Shown piece by piece: positions 25,244 through 33,497 of a DNA stretch of 64,000 nt. Every line of letters begins with the position of its first letter. Positions within the stretch are counted from its first letter, which is position 1. Source of the stretch: Phycisphaerales bacterium (GTDB taxonomy: Bacteria > Planctomycetota > Phycisphaerae > Phycisphaerales > UBA1924); assembly GCA_028289195.1 (NCBI GenBank), contig JANQQR010000003.1, forward strand, positions 30,007 through 94,006. Direction: 5' to 3'. A program made the position numbers and the translations under genes. The notes under the pieces were generated by a model. It did no database searches, had not been told where the DNA came from, and worked only from the letters and a program-made list of their open reading frames with translations.

Positions 25244-26464
25244 TTACTCCGGCAGCAGGGTGCCGAGCATGCGCTCGCTCAGCGGGTAGTCGCGGGCGAC
25301 GGCGCGCAGGTCATCGAGCGTGACGCCGTTGATCTCATCGAGCTCTTCTTCCAGCGAGCGGTACTCGCCCAGGTAGGGCCACAGGCGCCCGAGGCGCTGC
25401 ATGCGCCCGGCCGGGCGCTCGCCGGCGAGGGTGACGCCGGTGGCGCTCTTGTTGCGCAAGCGTTCGAGGTCGTCTTCGGTGAGCGAATCGGCCAGCCCGG
25501 CGATCGCCTCGTCCATGCGCTCTCGGATGTCGCCCAGGCGCTCGGGCTCGCCCGAGGCGTAGACGAACATGTCGCCGCAGCCGTCGTGGGCGTCGAACGC
25601 GGCCTGGGCCTCCTCGGCGATGCCCGGCTCCACCAGCGCCCAGTGCAGGCGGCTGTTGCCCGGCTCGCCCAGGATGCGCCCGAGCATCGTCGCGGCGTAG
25701 CGCGAGTCGTCCTGCATCGAGGGGGCCGCGCTCACGGCCAGGAGGTATCCCCGGTTGACGTTCTTGTCGCGCAGCTCGAAGTCGCCGCTGCATGGAGTCG
25801 GGCGCGAGGTGTCGCGCGTCGCGTCGGTCCGCTGCCACTTGGAGCACAACGCGGCGACGTCGTCGCATGCCTTGTCGAAGTCCAGGCGTCCGGCGAGGGC
25901 GACAACCGTGTTGTCGGCGCTGTAGCGCGAGGTGAAGTAGTCGTCCATCTGGTCGCGCTGCAGGTCGGTCACGGTCTGGTCGGTTCCGAGCACGCGGAAG
26001 CCAAGGCCGTGCTCGTCGTAGTAGCGCTGGATCGCTTCTTCGTAGAGCACCCAGAAGGGGTTGTCCTTGTACATCGCGATCTCTTCGAGGATCACGCCCT
26101 TCTCGGTGTCGAAGTCCTCGGTGCGGAGGGCGGGGCGCATCATGTCGCCCAGCAGGTCGATCGCCCGCGGGAGGAACTCGGGGAGCACGTGGGCGTGGAA
26201 CGCCGTCATCTCGGTGGTGGTGAAGGCGTTGTAGCTGGCGCCGAGCTCGTCGAACTCGCGGTTCACGTCGTCGGCGCTGCGCCGGTCGGTGCCCTTGAAC
26301 ATCATGTGCTCGAGGAAGTGGCTCACGCCCATCACGCGCGAGTCCTCGTCGCGTGCGCCGGTGCGGACGAAGAAGCCGCATGCGCTGGTGTGCGCGGCGG
26401 GGTCGGTCTCGGCGATGATCGTCAGCCCGTTGTCGAGCGTGCGCTGCTTGAAGGTGACTGCCAT
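25244..26464 (-). CDS. M16-family zinc metallopeptidase (processing-peptidase-like)
   Basis: Protease of the pitrilysin/insulinase/mitochondrial-processing-peptidase family. The inverted zinc motif HxxEH appears as SHFLEHMMFKGT at about residues 48-59. The distal glutamate lies in EEIAMYKDNP near residue 130. An N-terminal LDNGLTIIAETDP strand is typical. At 406 residues it is a one-unit M16B-type enzyme. Such proteins usually work as dimers or pairs, and no partner gene is adjacent. ATG 26464 is chosen: a TACACT box stands 7 nt upstream, and the longer open frame runs into the palindromic repeat. Confidence 0.92.
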   Translation of the reverse strand: MAVTFKQRTLDNGLTIIAETDPAAHTSACGFFVRTGARDEDSRVMGVSHFLEHMMFKGTDRRSADDVNREFDELGASYNAFTTTEMTAFHAHVLPEFLPRAIDLLGDMMRPALRTEDFDTEKGVILEEIAMYKDNPFWVLYEEAIQRYYDEHGLGFRVLGTDQTVTDLQRDQMDDYFTSRYSADNTVVALAGRLDFDKACDDVAALCSKWQRTDATRDTSRPTPCSGDFELRDKNVNRGYLLAVSAAPSMQDDSRYAATMLGRILGEPGNSRLHWALVEPGIAEEAQAAFDAHDGCGDMFVYASGEPERLGDIRERMDEAIAGLADSLTEDDLERLRNKSATGVTLAGERPAGRMQRLGRLWPYLGEYRSLEEELDEINGVTLDDLRAVARDYPLSERMLGTLLPE

Positions 26465-26471
26465 GGCGGGG

Positions 26472-26477
26472 AGTGTA
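26472..26477 (-). promoter_or_regulatory. TACACT -10 box, M16 peptidase gene
   Basis: On the minus strand TACACT ends exactly 7 nt before ATG 26464. No ribosome-binding site is present. The arrangement predicts a transcript that begins at the start codon. Confidence 0.5.
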
Positions 26478-26493
26478 GGGGGTGCGGTGGCTT

Positions 26494-26634
26494 TACGAGC
26501 CCGTCGCGCAAGCGGCGGGTACATTCACGGTCCGCGCACTCGTACATGGCTGATCAAGGCGTTCACTCCGCGCCCGGGTGCCTCCCCTCCGAACGGGCGT
26601 CCAAGGTACCCGCCGCTTGCGCGACGGGCTCGTA
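26494..26634. repeat. Palindromic intergenic repeat, copy 3 (longer spacer)
   Basis: Arms 26494-26522 and 26606-26634 are perfect 29-bp inverted copies, with core GAGCCCGTCGCGCAAGCGGC. The spacer is 83 bp, against 29 bp in copies 1 and 2, but begins and ends similarly (ATTC... at the left, CAAG at the right). It lies between the CBS-type gene and the M16 peptidase gene on the minus strand, 17 nt from the -10-like box of the latter. Confidence 0.9.
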
Positions 26635-26645
26635 GATCGCCCCTC

Positions 26646-28079
26646 CTACCGCGCCAGCTGCCGGCGCAGGTAGTTGATCAGGTCGATCTTGGTGATCAGG
26701 CCCTCGTACTTGCCGCTCTCGTCGGCGACGATCGCCACGCGATCGGCGCGGAAGATGGGCATGAGGCGCTCGATCGGCGCGTCGGGGCTGATGGTCTCGA
26801 GGCGGCGCGTCATGAATTCGCTGACCGGCTTCTCGAAGGCCTCGGCGTTTTCGGTGACCGCCAGCAGGATGTCGCTCTCGTCGATGATGCCGGCGATCTT
26901 GTCGCGCGGGTCCATCACGACCATCTGGCTGACGTCGTACATCTGCATCCGCTTGATGGCCTGCTTGAGCGAGTCGTCCTCGCTCAGCGTGTAGTCCTCG
27001 CGGAACTCGTGGCGCCGGGCGATGAGGTCGCGCAGGTCGTTGCGCGACTCGCGCTCGATGAAGCCGTTGTCGATCATCCAGAAGTCGTTGAAGACCTTGG
27101 AGAGGTACTTGGCGCCCTGGTCGCAGATGAGGGTGACGACGTTCTTGGCCTCGGTCTGCTGGCGGCACCAGCGCGCAGCGCCCGCCACAAGGCAGCCGGT
27201 GCTGGATCCGGCGAGCAGGCCCTCCTTGTGGAGCAGCTCTCGGGCCGCGAAGAAGGCGTCCCCGTCGCTCACGGTGACTCCCTCGTCGACGAGATCGAGG
27301 TCGCAGATCTCGGGGACGAAGTCCTCGCCCATGCCCTCGACGAGCCACGTGCCGGCCTCGACGTGCTTGCCCTCGTTGACGAGCGGCGCGAGCACCGAGC
27401 CCTCGGGGTCGGCGAGGATGATCTTCACGTCCGGGTTCTTCTCGCGCAGGAAGCGCCCCATGCCAGCGAGGGTGCCGCCGGAGCCGACGCCGACGACGAT
27501 CGCGTCGACCTTGCCCTCGAGCTGCTCCCAGATCTCGGGCGCCGTGGTCTCGTAATGGGCGCGGGGGTTGTGCGCGTTGCCGAACTGGTTGACGTGGTAG
27601 CTGTTGGGCGTGCGCGCCGCGATGGCCGCGGCCTTGTCGGAGTAGTAGTCGGGGTGCCCCTTGGTGACGTCGGAGCGCGTGAGCACGACCTCGGCCCCCA
27701 TGGCGCGGAGGTGCTGGATCTTCTCCTGGCTCATCTTGTCGGGGACGACCACGATCAGGCGGTAGCCCCGCTGGGCCGCGACGAGCGCGAGCCCGAGGCC
27801 CGTGTTCCCGGCCGTCGCCTCGATGATGGTGGGGGGCGGGTCGCCCTTGGGGTCGAGCAGGCCGTCGCGCTCGGCGCCCTCGATCATCGAGAGCCCGATG
27901 CGGTCCTTGATCGACCCGGCAGGGTTCATCAGCTCCATCTTGCCGAACAGGCGGCAGGGGCCGGTGTCGAGGTTGCGCAGCTCGATGAGCGGCGTGTTGC
28001 CGATCATGTCCAGCACGCCCTGGAAGACGGGCGCGACGCCGGCGGGGGACGACGATTCGGATGAGACTCCGGTTCTCAT
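26646..28079 (-). CDS. Cystathionine beta-synthase with C-terminal CBS pair
   Basis: PLP enzyme of the cysteine synthase/CBS group joined to a CBS domain pair. DMIGNTPLIELRNL (about residue 25) opens the fold. The PLP lysine is in NPAGSIKDRIG (about 56-66) and the phosphate-binding loop in EATAGNTGLGLAL (about 95). SGGTLAG near 205 follows. The CBS domains cover about 350-475 (MYDVSQMVVMDPRDKIAGII and PIFRADRVAIVADESGKYEG), probably binding adenosyl compounds. It condenses homocysteine and serine, or makes cysteine by O-acetylserine-type chemistry; the CBS pair favours the first. A TAGACT box stands 7 nt before ATG 28079. Length is 477. Confidence 0.93.
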   Translation of the reverse strand: MRTGVSSESSSPAGVAPVFQGVLDMIGNTPLIELRNLDTGPCRLFGKMELMNPAGSIKDRIGLSMIEGAERDGLLDPKGDPPPTIIEATAGNTGLGLALVAAQRGYRLIVVVPDKMSQEKIQHLRAMGAEVVLTRSDVTKGHPDYYSDKAAAIAARTPNSYHVNQFGNAHNPRAHYETTAPEIWEQLEGKVDAIVVGVGSGGTLAGMGRFLREKNPDVKIILADPEGSVLAPLVNEGKHVEAGTWLVEGMGEDFVPEICDLDLVDEGVTVSDGDAFFAARELLHKEGLLAGSSTGCLVAGAARWCRQQTEAKNVVTLICDQGAKYLSKVFNDFWMIDNGFIERESRNDLRDLIARRHEFREDYTLSEDDSLKQAIKRMQMYDVSQMVVMDPRDKIAGIIDESDILLAVTENAEAFEKPVSEFMTRRLETISPDAPIERLMPIFRADRVAIVADESGKYEGLITKIDLINYLRRQLAR

Positions 28080-28086
28080 GGCGGGG

Positions 28087-28092
28087 AGTCTA
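28087..28092 (-). promoter_or_regulatory. TAGACT -10 box, cystathionine beta-synthase gene
   Basis: On the minus strand TAGACT is separated by 7 nt (CCCCGCC) from ATG 28079. The identical CCCCGCC spacer occurs at the M16 gene. It predicts a leaderless transcript. Confidence 0.45.
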
Positions 28093-28148
28093 GCAGGCAG
28101 CGCGCGCGACACCCGCGGGGGCGCGGGCCTCGGGGTTCGGGTCGGGAG

Positions 28149-29030
28149 CTACTCCAGAGCCGCGGCACCCGAGATGATCTCGGTGAGCTCGGTCGTGATC
28201 TGGCTCTGGCGGGCGCGGTTGAACCTGCGCTGCAGGTTCTTGCCCATCTTCCCGGCGTTGTCGGTGGCCGACTTCATGGCGATCATGCGCGCCACGTGCT
28301 CGGACACGAGCGCGTCGTTGAAGCACTGGAAGAGGGTCGTCTTCACCGTGACCGGGAGCAGGTCGTTGAGGAGCTGCTCGGGCTCGGGGCTGAAGTCGTA
28401 GACGACGCTGGCGCCGCCCTCGGAGCCTTGCTCGTCCTCGGCAGCGGGGGGCGGCTTGAGGGGCAGGAGCTGGAGCACCTCGGGCTTCTGGCGGGCCGTG
28501 GAGATGTATCGCATGTAGACGACCTTCACGCCGGCGATCTCGCCCCGGGTGAATTCGTCCATGTAGCGCTGCGCGAGGCGTTCGACGTCCTCGAAGTCGG
28601 CCTTGTCGCCGAACTCGCGGTGGTGGTGGGTCACCTCGAAGTTGTTGAACTTGTAGAACCCGGCGCCCTTCTTGCCGACCATCTCGGACTGGTAGGCGTC
28701 GGTCTGCTCGCGCAGCATGCGCACCGAAGTGCGGAGGATCGAGCCGTTGTACGGGCCGCACAGGCCCCGGTCGCTGGTGAGCACCAGGAGAACGGTCTTG
28801 CCCTTGGACCCGCTCGAGGGGCCGTTGATGAGCGGGTGCTGGATGTTGCCGGCCTTGGCGGCGAGCTGCGTCACGAGGTCGAACACACCCTCGGTGAACG
28901 GCTTGCTCGCCGTGGCGGCATGCTGGGCCTTGGCGTACTTGCTGGTGGCGATCATCTGCATCGTCTTGGTGATGCGACGGATGTTGCCGACCGCCTTCAT
29001 GCGCTTCTTGATTTCGCGTGCGTTGGCCAT
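28149..29030 (-). CDS. atpG: ATP synthase F1 gamma subunit
   Basis: Central rotor shaft of the F1F0 ATP synthase. The N-terminal coiled-coil helix begins NAREIKKRMKAVGNIRRITK (about residues 3-22) followed by TMQMIATSKYAKAQ. The conserved SDRGLCGPYN lies near residue 85, and the C-terminal helix has MKSATDNAGKMGKNLQRRFN and ARQSQITTELTEII, the classical gamma signature. Length of 293 is normal, with an insertion near 195-215 rich in Pro, Glu and Ser. An AAGGAC ribosome site precedes ATG 29030. No other ATP synthase gene flanks it: neighbours are an MBL hydrolase and the CBS-type enzyme, so the gene is detached from the usual atp operon, at least within this window. Confidence 0.95.
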   Translation of the reverse strand: MANAREIKKRMKAVGNIRRITKTMQMIATSKYAKAQHAATASKPFTEGVFDLVTQLAAKAGNIQHPLINGPSSGSKGKTVLLVLTSDRGLCGPYNGSILRTSVRMLREQTDAYQSEMVGKKGAGFYKFNNFEVTHHHREFGDKADFEDVERLAQRYMDEFTRGEIAGVKVVYMRYISTARQKPEVLQLLPLKPPPAAEDEQGSEGGASVVYDFSPEPEQLLNDLLPVTVKTTLFQCFNDALVSEHVARMIAMKSATDNAGKMGKNLQRRFNRARQSQITTELTEIISGAAALE

Positions 29031-29098
29031 AGGTCCTTCGGGGCTGGGGGGGCGACAAGTGTAGCGGGGGCGGGAAACCGTGAAAAGCAGGGGCCTTT

Positions 29099-29124
29099 GC
29101 GAGCCCGTCGCGTGCGCGGCGGGT
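29099..29124. repeat. Half copy of the palindromic repeat
   Basis: A single degenerate arm, GCGAGCCCGTCGCG followed by TGCGCGGCGGGT, resembles the left arm of copy 3. No matching inverted arm is found nearby. It lies between the MBL hydrolase gene and atpG. Confidence 0.6.
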
Positions 29125-29139
29125 TGGTCGATGCAGCAG

Positions 29140-30162
29140 CTACCCCTGCTCGAAGGGGTCCTCGCGCCCGAACCCCGGCTGGGGCTCGGGAGGGCGGGTC
29201 CCGGCGTCGGGCCGGCGCCCGCGCCCGCCCTTTTCGTCCGGCCGGAGGGGGGCCTGGGCGTCCGGCTCGAACAGCCCGGGGTGCCGAGCCGGGCCCAGTT
29301 CGAGCCCGTCCCACGCCAGGCCCACGCCCTCGGGGAGCGTGGGGCTCACCACGTCGTGCTTGATCTCGTGGGCGATGTGCACGAACCAGGTCTGCCCGGC
29401 CCGGATCTCGCCCGCGGCATGGACGGCCTGATCCAGCGAGAAGTGCGTCGGGTGCTTGCGGATCCGCAGGGCATCGAGCACCAGCGTGCGCAGGCCGGTC
29501 AGCTCTCCCCACGTGCGCGGCGGGATCGCCGAGACGTCGGTGCAGTAGGCGAGCGGGAACGGCGAGTCGTCGTCGCCCGGGTCCACGCCCGCGACCGGTT
29601 CGATGCGGAAGCCCAGGATCGGCAGGCGCCCGTGGATGAAGCGCACGGGCGTGAAGCGCATGCCGTGCAGTTCGACCGGGTCGCCCGCGCCGCCCTTCTC
29701 GGGGTCGGGCCCCTCGATCTCGCTGGCGATGAGCGTCGCGACGAACGAGTCGTTCACGTTGCGCTGCTTGTCGAAGATGTGCTGGTAGACGCGCTGCAGC
29801 GAATCGAGCACGTAGCGCTCGGCGTAGATGTCGATCGGCTCGCGCATCACGGCGTTGTAGCGCCGGACCTCGTCGAGCCCGAAGATGTGGTCGACGTGGT
29901 TGTGCGTGAACAGGATCGCGTCGCAGCGCCACAGGTCGTGGCGGAGCGCCTGCAGCTTGTGGTCCGGGGTGACGTCGATCAGCACCGTGCGGGGCGTGCC
30001 CCCGGGGTCGATCCACTGGACCGCGGCGCCCGTTCGCGAGCGTGTGTCGCGCGGATCGGGCGACGTGCACGTCTCGCAGTCGCAGGCGATCAGCGGGATG
30101 CCGCCGGAGGTGCCGGTGCCCAGGAACAGGAAGCGCGCGTTGGAAACACCAGAGGAGCCCAT
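29140..30162 (-). CDS. MBL-fold metal-dependent hydrolase (PhnP/RNase Z-like)
   Basis: Metallo-beta-lactamase fold enzyme. FLFLGTGTSGGIPLIACDC opens the chain; the HxHxDH zinc motif is in LFTHNHVDHIFG at about residue 87-98. Further ligands are probable in the histidine of FIHGRLPILGFRI, the aspartate of AYCTDVSAIP and the histidine in VHIAHEIKHD near 270. The early Cys residues (CDCETC) resemble PhnP-like phosphodiesterases with an additional zinc site. The last 60 residues are Pro/Arg/Gly-rich and probably disordered, an extension beyond the family norm. ATG 30162 is chosen, with a TACGCT box 8 nt upstream. Probably a cyclic phosphodiesterase or similar; the substrate is unknown. Confidence 0.85.
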   Translation of the reverse strand: MGSSGVSNARFLFLGTGTSGGIPLIACDCETCTSPDPRDTRSRTGAAVQWIDPGGTPRTVLIDVTPDHKLQALRHDLWRCDAILFTHNHVDHIFGLDEVRRYNAVMREPIDIYAERYVLDSLQRVYQHIFDKQRNVNDSFVATLIASEIEGPDPEKGGAGDPVELHGMRFTPVRFIHGRLPILGFRIEPVAGVDPGDDDSPFPLAYCTDVSAIPPRTWGELTGLRTLVLDALRIRKHPTHFSLDQAVHAAGEIRAGQTWFVHIAHEIKHDVVSPTLPEGVGLAWDGLELGPARHPGLFEPDAQAPLRPDEKGGRGRRPDAGTRPPEPQPGFGREDPFEQG

Positions 30163-30170
30163 GGAAGCCA

Positions 30171-30176
30171 AGCGTA
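30171..30176 (-). promoter_or_regulatory. TACGCT -10-like box, MBL hydrolase gene
   Basis: Minus-strand TACGCT ends 8 nt before ATG 30162, in the 29-nt gap after gpsA. It fits the leaderless arrangement, but this gene could equally be read through from gpsA. Confidence 0.3.
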
Positions 30177-30191
30177 GGGGGCCGGGGCCTC

Positions 30192-31232
30192 CTACCCAAC
30201 CCGCTCCTCGCGCAGCTCGCGGCTCATGAGCATCGCGATCGCGTCGATCGGGTCCAGCTTCTCGTAGAGCACGGCGTGCACCGCCTCGACGATGGGCAGC
30301 TCGACCCGGTACTTGCGGGCGAGCTCCATCACCGACTTGGTCGTCGCCACGCCCTCCACAACCGACTTGGTGCGCGCCAGGTACACGTCGAGCGCCTCGC
30401 CCTTTCCGAGCGCCTCGCCGCAGGACCGGTTGCGCCCTTCGGGGCTGAAGCAGGTGGTCGCGAGGTCGCCCACGCCGGCCAGACCGAAGAACGTCTCGCG
30501 CGACGCGCCCATCGCGCTGCCGAGGCGGCTGATCTCTGCCAGGCCCCGCGACAGCAGCGCGCTCTTGGCGTTCGCGCCCGCTTGGAGACCGTCGATGATG
30601 CCCGCGGCGATGGCGATCACGTTCTTCATCGCGCCGGCGAGTTCGACGCCGAGCGGGTCGGAGCCGGTGTAGATGCGCAGCCAGCTCGTCGAGAACAGGC
30701 CCTGCACGCGCGCCGCCAGATCCGCGTCGTCGCTGGCGCCGATCATCGTCGCCGGCAGGCAGCGGGCGAGTTCGGCGGCGATCGTCGGCCCGCTCAGCAC
30801 GCAGTAAGAACGCGAAGGCGCGTCGGGGTCGTCGTCCAGCGCCGAGGCGATCGCCCCGAGCGGAGTGAGCAGGGTGCCGTTCTCGATCCCCTTGGAGACG
30901 CTGATCACCGGGCACGATCGCGGCGCGGGCACGTGCTCGCGCAGGCCCTCCCAGACCGCCCGCGTGAACTGGGTCGGGATCGCCGAGACGATCAGCGTGG
31001 CGCCGTCGAGGGCTTCGGCGCTGTCGGAGGTGACGAGCACCCGGGGATCCAGCTCGAACCCCGGAAGGCGGGGGCTCGTGCGCGACTGCGCCAGCGACCC
31101 GGCCTCGGTCGGATCGTGGCCCCAGACCGCGACGCCGACCGATCCGGCGTCGCCCGCGGCGCTGACGAGCGCCAGGGCCGAGACCAGGCCCATCTGGCCG
31201 TCGCCCAAGATGGTGATTCGTTCGCGTGCCAT
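30192..31232 (-). CDS. gpsA: Glycerol-3-phosphate dehydrogenase [NAD(P)+]
   Basis: Reduces dihydroxyacetone phosphate to sn-glycerol 3-phosphate, the backbone for phospholipids. The N-terminal Rossmann motif is ITILGDGQMG (about residues 6-15). SAIPTQFTRAVW (about 84) and VISVSKGIENGT (about 108) follow. The substrate site has GAMKNVIAIAAGIIDGL (about 200-216) with the catalytic lysine, and GVGDLATTCFSPEGRNR (about 267). Length of 346 is normal. The third residue of the dinucleotide motif reads GDGQMG where most members have GxGxWG. It is divergent from the P-type ATPase gene and 29 nt before the MBL hydrolase gene. Confidence 0.94.
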   Translation of the reverse strand: MARERITILGDGQMGLVSALALVSAAGDAGSVGVAVWGHDPTEAGSLAQSRTSPRLPGFELDPRVLVTSDSAEALDGATLIVSAIPTQFTRAVWEGLREHVPAPRSCPVISVSKGIENGTLLTPLGAIASALDDDPDAPSRSYCVLSGPTIAAELARCLPATMIGASDDADLAARVQGLFSTSWLRIYTGSDPLGVELAGAMKNVIAIAAGIIDGLQAGANAKSALLSRGLAEISRLGSAMGASRETFFGLAGVGDLATTCFSPEGRNRSCGEALGKGEALDVYLARTKSVVEGVATTKSVMELARKYRVELPIVEAVHAVLYEKLDPIDAIAMLMSRELREERVG

Positions 31233-31367
31233 TGGTCGATGGGTGCCCGGGGGGACGCTCCAAATTGCGAACCGGACGGGGGATCAGGGCGTAGTGGCAT
31301 TCCGGCCCTTCCCGACCGATATCACCCCAGACCAGCCCGGCGGAACCGGAACAGGCACCACCCCTAC

Positions 31368-31373
31368 TATAGT
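31368..31373 (+). promoter_or_regulatory. Possible -10 box (TATAGT) of the P-type ATPase gene
   Basis: TATAGT, overlapping a TACTAT, lies 30 nt before ATG 31404 in an otherwise GC-rich divergent region. A GAGGGA ribosome site follows at about 31387. A -35 element is not clear. Confidence 0.35.
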
Positions 31374-31403
31374 GGCCACCAACCACGAGGGACCTTTCAC
31401 CCC

Positions 31404-33455
31404 ATGGCGACACACACTCCCGTGCCCCAGAGCGTTTCGACTGGCGATGAGCACTCCGGAGAGTCCCCGGAACAGGCGGCGCTCAACGAACGCAGGCTCG
31501 AGAGGCAGATCATCGTCTACCTCGTGGGCGGGATCCTGGCGCTCGCCGGCTGGCTCGGCCAGTGGCTCGACATGATCGACCCCTCGATCGCGCAGATCCC
31601 CGTGTTCATGGGCGCCGTGATGCTCGGGTTCGGGCTGTTCGTCTCGGCGTGGAACGAGATCCGCGGCGGGCTGCTGGGCAGTTCGACCCTCGCCTCGCTC
31701 GCGATCCTCGCGGCGCTCTCCCAGGGCATGTACGCCACGGCGGCGTTCCTCGCCTTCATCCTGCTGGTGGCAGACCAGGCCCTGCGTCGCACGGCGTGGG
31801 GAGCCCTCCGGGCCATCGAGCAGCTCGTGCAGCTGACCCCGGACACCGCCCGCATTGTCGAGAACGGGACCGAGCGCGAAGCCTCACTGGATGAGGTCGA
31901 GGTCGGCATGCTCGTGCGCGTTCGCGCCGGAGAGAACCTCCCTGTCGACGGCGTGGTCGTCAGTGGCAGCTCGATGATCAACCAGGCCAGCCTGACCGGT
32001 GAGGCTGCGCCCGTTGAAGCCCAGGACGGCACGCTCGTTTACGCCGGTACGACGAACCTGACCGGCAGCCTGGATATCAAGGTCACCCAGATCGGCGCCG
32101 AGACGACGATCGGAAAGGTCGCTGAGCTGATCAACGAGGCGGAGTCCACGCGGACGAGCCGCCAGCTGATGATCGAGCAGGTGGCCCGGTACGTGGTGCC
32201 GGTCGCGCTCGTGACCGCCGCGACGGTGTGGTACTTCACGAAGGACGTGGAGAGCGCGATCAGCGTTCTGGTCGTCGCGTGCCCGTCGGCGCTGCTGCTG
32301 GCGAGCCCGACGGCGATGATGGCTTCCTTTGCCGCGGCTGCTCGCCTGGGCATCCTGATCAAGCAGACTTCGTACCTCGAGTCGGCGGCGAACATCGACA
32401 CGATCGTGTTCGACAAGACCGGTACGATCACCACGGGGCGCTTCGCCGTGAGCCGCCTGGCCCCGGCGGAGGGCGTCGAGGGTGCGGTGCTGCTGCAGGC
32501 AGCCGCGGATGCGGAGCAGCACTCGAATCACCCGTTGGCGCAGTCGATCATGCAGACGGCCAAGCAGGCGCGCGTCATCCCCGAGGAAGGCTCCGGGTTC
32601 GAGGAGGTCCACGGGCGCGGCGTGAAGGGCGTCACGAGCAAGGGCGAGCTGCTGGCCGGCCGGTCGTCCTGGCTTGTCGAACTGGATCCGTCGATCCGGT
32701 CGCAGGTCGAGACCGTGGAGTCGCACATCGAGGGTATGAGCGGCGTGCACGTCATGCGGGGGGGCACGTACCTCGGGGCCGTCGGCCTCGAGGACAAGCT
32801 GCGCTACAACTCCAAGGGCGTGATCGAGAAGGTGCGCGAACTGGGCGCCCGCTCGGTCGGGCTGTTCACCGGTGATCGCTTCGACGTGGCCAAGCGTGTC
32901 GGTGTGTCGGTCGGCGTCGACAAGATCGAGGCCGAGTGCCTGCCCGAAGAGAAGCACGATCTCATCCAGGAGATGGTCCAGAACGGCAAGCGCGTGCTGA
33001 TGGTCGGCGACGGCATCAACGACGGCCCGTCGCTGGCGGCGGCCGACGTCGGCGTGGCGATGGGTCTTTCCGGATCCGACATCGCCACCAACTCCGCCGG
33101 CGTCGCCCTGATGAACGACGACCTGTCGCGCGTGCCGTTCCTCATGATGCTCGCCCGGCGCACACGTCTGGTGATCGCCCAGAACATCGCGGCTTCGATC
33201 GTCATCGCGATCGTTGGGCTGGCGGCGGCGGCGACCGGATTGCTCGGCATCGGCTTCGCGGCGTTCTACCACTTCTTCGGAGACGTCTTCGTCATCGCCA
33301 ACAGCTTCCGCCTGATCCGGTTCGGCGAGGAGTTCGCCTCGCACGAGCACCACTTCGCCTCAGTGTCGAGTATCGGCAGCGCGAGCCACGCGGCATCCGA
33401 GACACGGCGCGAAGCGTCGGCAAGCCTCCGCCAGCCGGAGCCGGTGGGCGCTTAG
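31404..33455 (+). CDS. P1B-type (heavy-metal) P-type ATPase with CPS motif
   Basis: ATP-driven cation exporter of the inner membrane. Membrane helices are seen at about residues 32-52, 60-80, 95-125, 255-272 and 280-305. The ion motif is ACPSALLLASP (about 292), with serine where most members have the second cysteine of CPC. The actuator TGE is in SLTGEAAPVEA, the phosphorylation site is VFDKTGTIT (about 335), the histidine of HP is in SNHPLAQSI, and the hinge is VGDGINDGPS (about 535). There is no N-terminal metal-binding domain. The tail carries EEFASHEHHFAS, rich in His. Length is 683. ATG 31404 is chosen because GAGGGA precedes it. The metal cannot be assigned: motif and last helix (FYHFFGDVFVIANSFRLI) differ from the standard Cu and Zn types. 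Confidence 0.9.
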   Translation: MATHTPVPQSVSTGDEHSGESPEQAALNERRLERQIIVYLVGGILALAGWLGQWLDMIDPSIAQIPVFMGAVMLGFGLFVSAWNEIRGGLLGSSTLASLAILAALSQGMYATAAFLAFILLVADQALRRTAWGALRAIEQLVQLTPDTARIVENGTEREASLDEVEVGMLVRVRAGENLPVDGVVVSGSSMINQASLTGEAAPVEAQDGTLVYAGTTNLTGSLDIKVTQIGAETTIGKVAELINEAESTRTSRQLMIEQVARYVVPVALVTAATVWYFTKDVESAISVLVVACPSALLLASPTAMMASFAAAARLGILIKQTSYLESAANIDTIVFDKTGTITTGRFAVSRLAPAEGVEGAVLLQAAADAEQHSNHPLAQSIMQTAKQARVIPEEGSGFEEVHGRGVKGVTSKGELLAGRSSWLVELDPSIRSQVETVESHIEGMSGVHVMRGGTYLGAVGLEDKLRYNSKGVIEKVRELGARSVGLFTGDRFDVAKRVGVSVGVDKIEAECLPEEKHDLIQEMVQNGKRVLMVGDGINDGPSLAAADVGVAMGLSGSDIATNSAGVALMNDDLSRVPFLMMLARRTRLVIAQNIAASIVIAIVGLAAAATGLLGIGFAAFYHFFGDVFVIANSFRLIRFGEEFASHEHHFASVSSIGSASHAASETRREASASLRQPEPVGA

Positions 33456-33497
33456 CGGCGGCTCTCCGATCTCTCGCCTCCGAGCGCCAACGAAAAA

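Noticed and set aside
30042..31403. N-terminal extension of the P-type ATPase
   Set aside because: The open frame is antisense to gpsA and has no metal-binding domain motif; ATG 31404 has a ribosome site.
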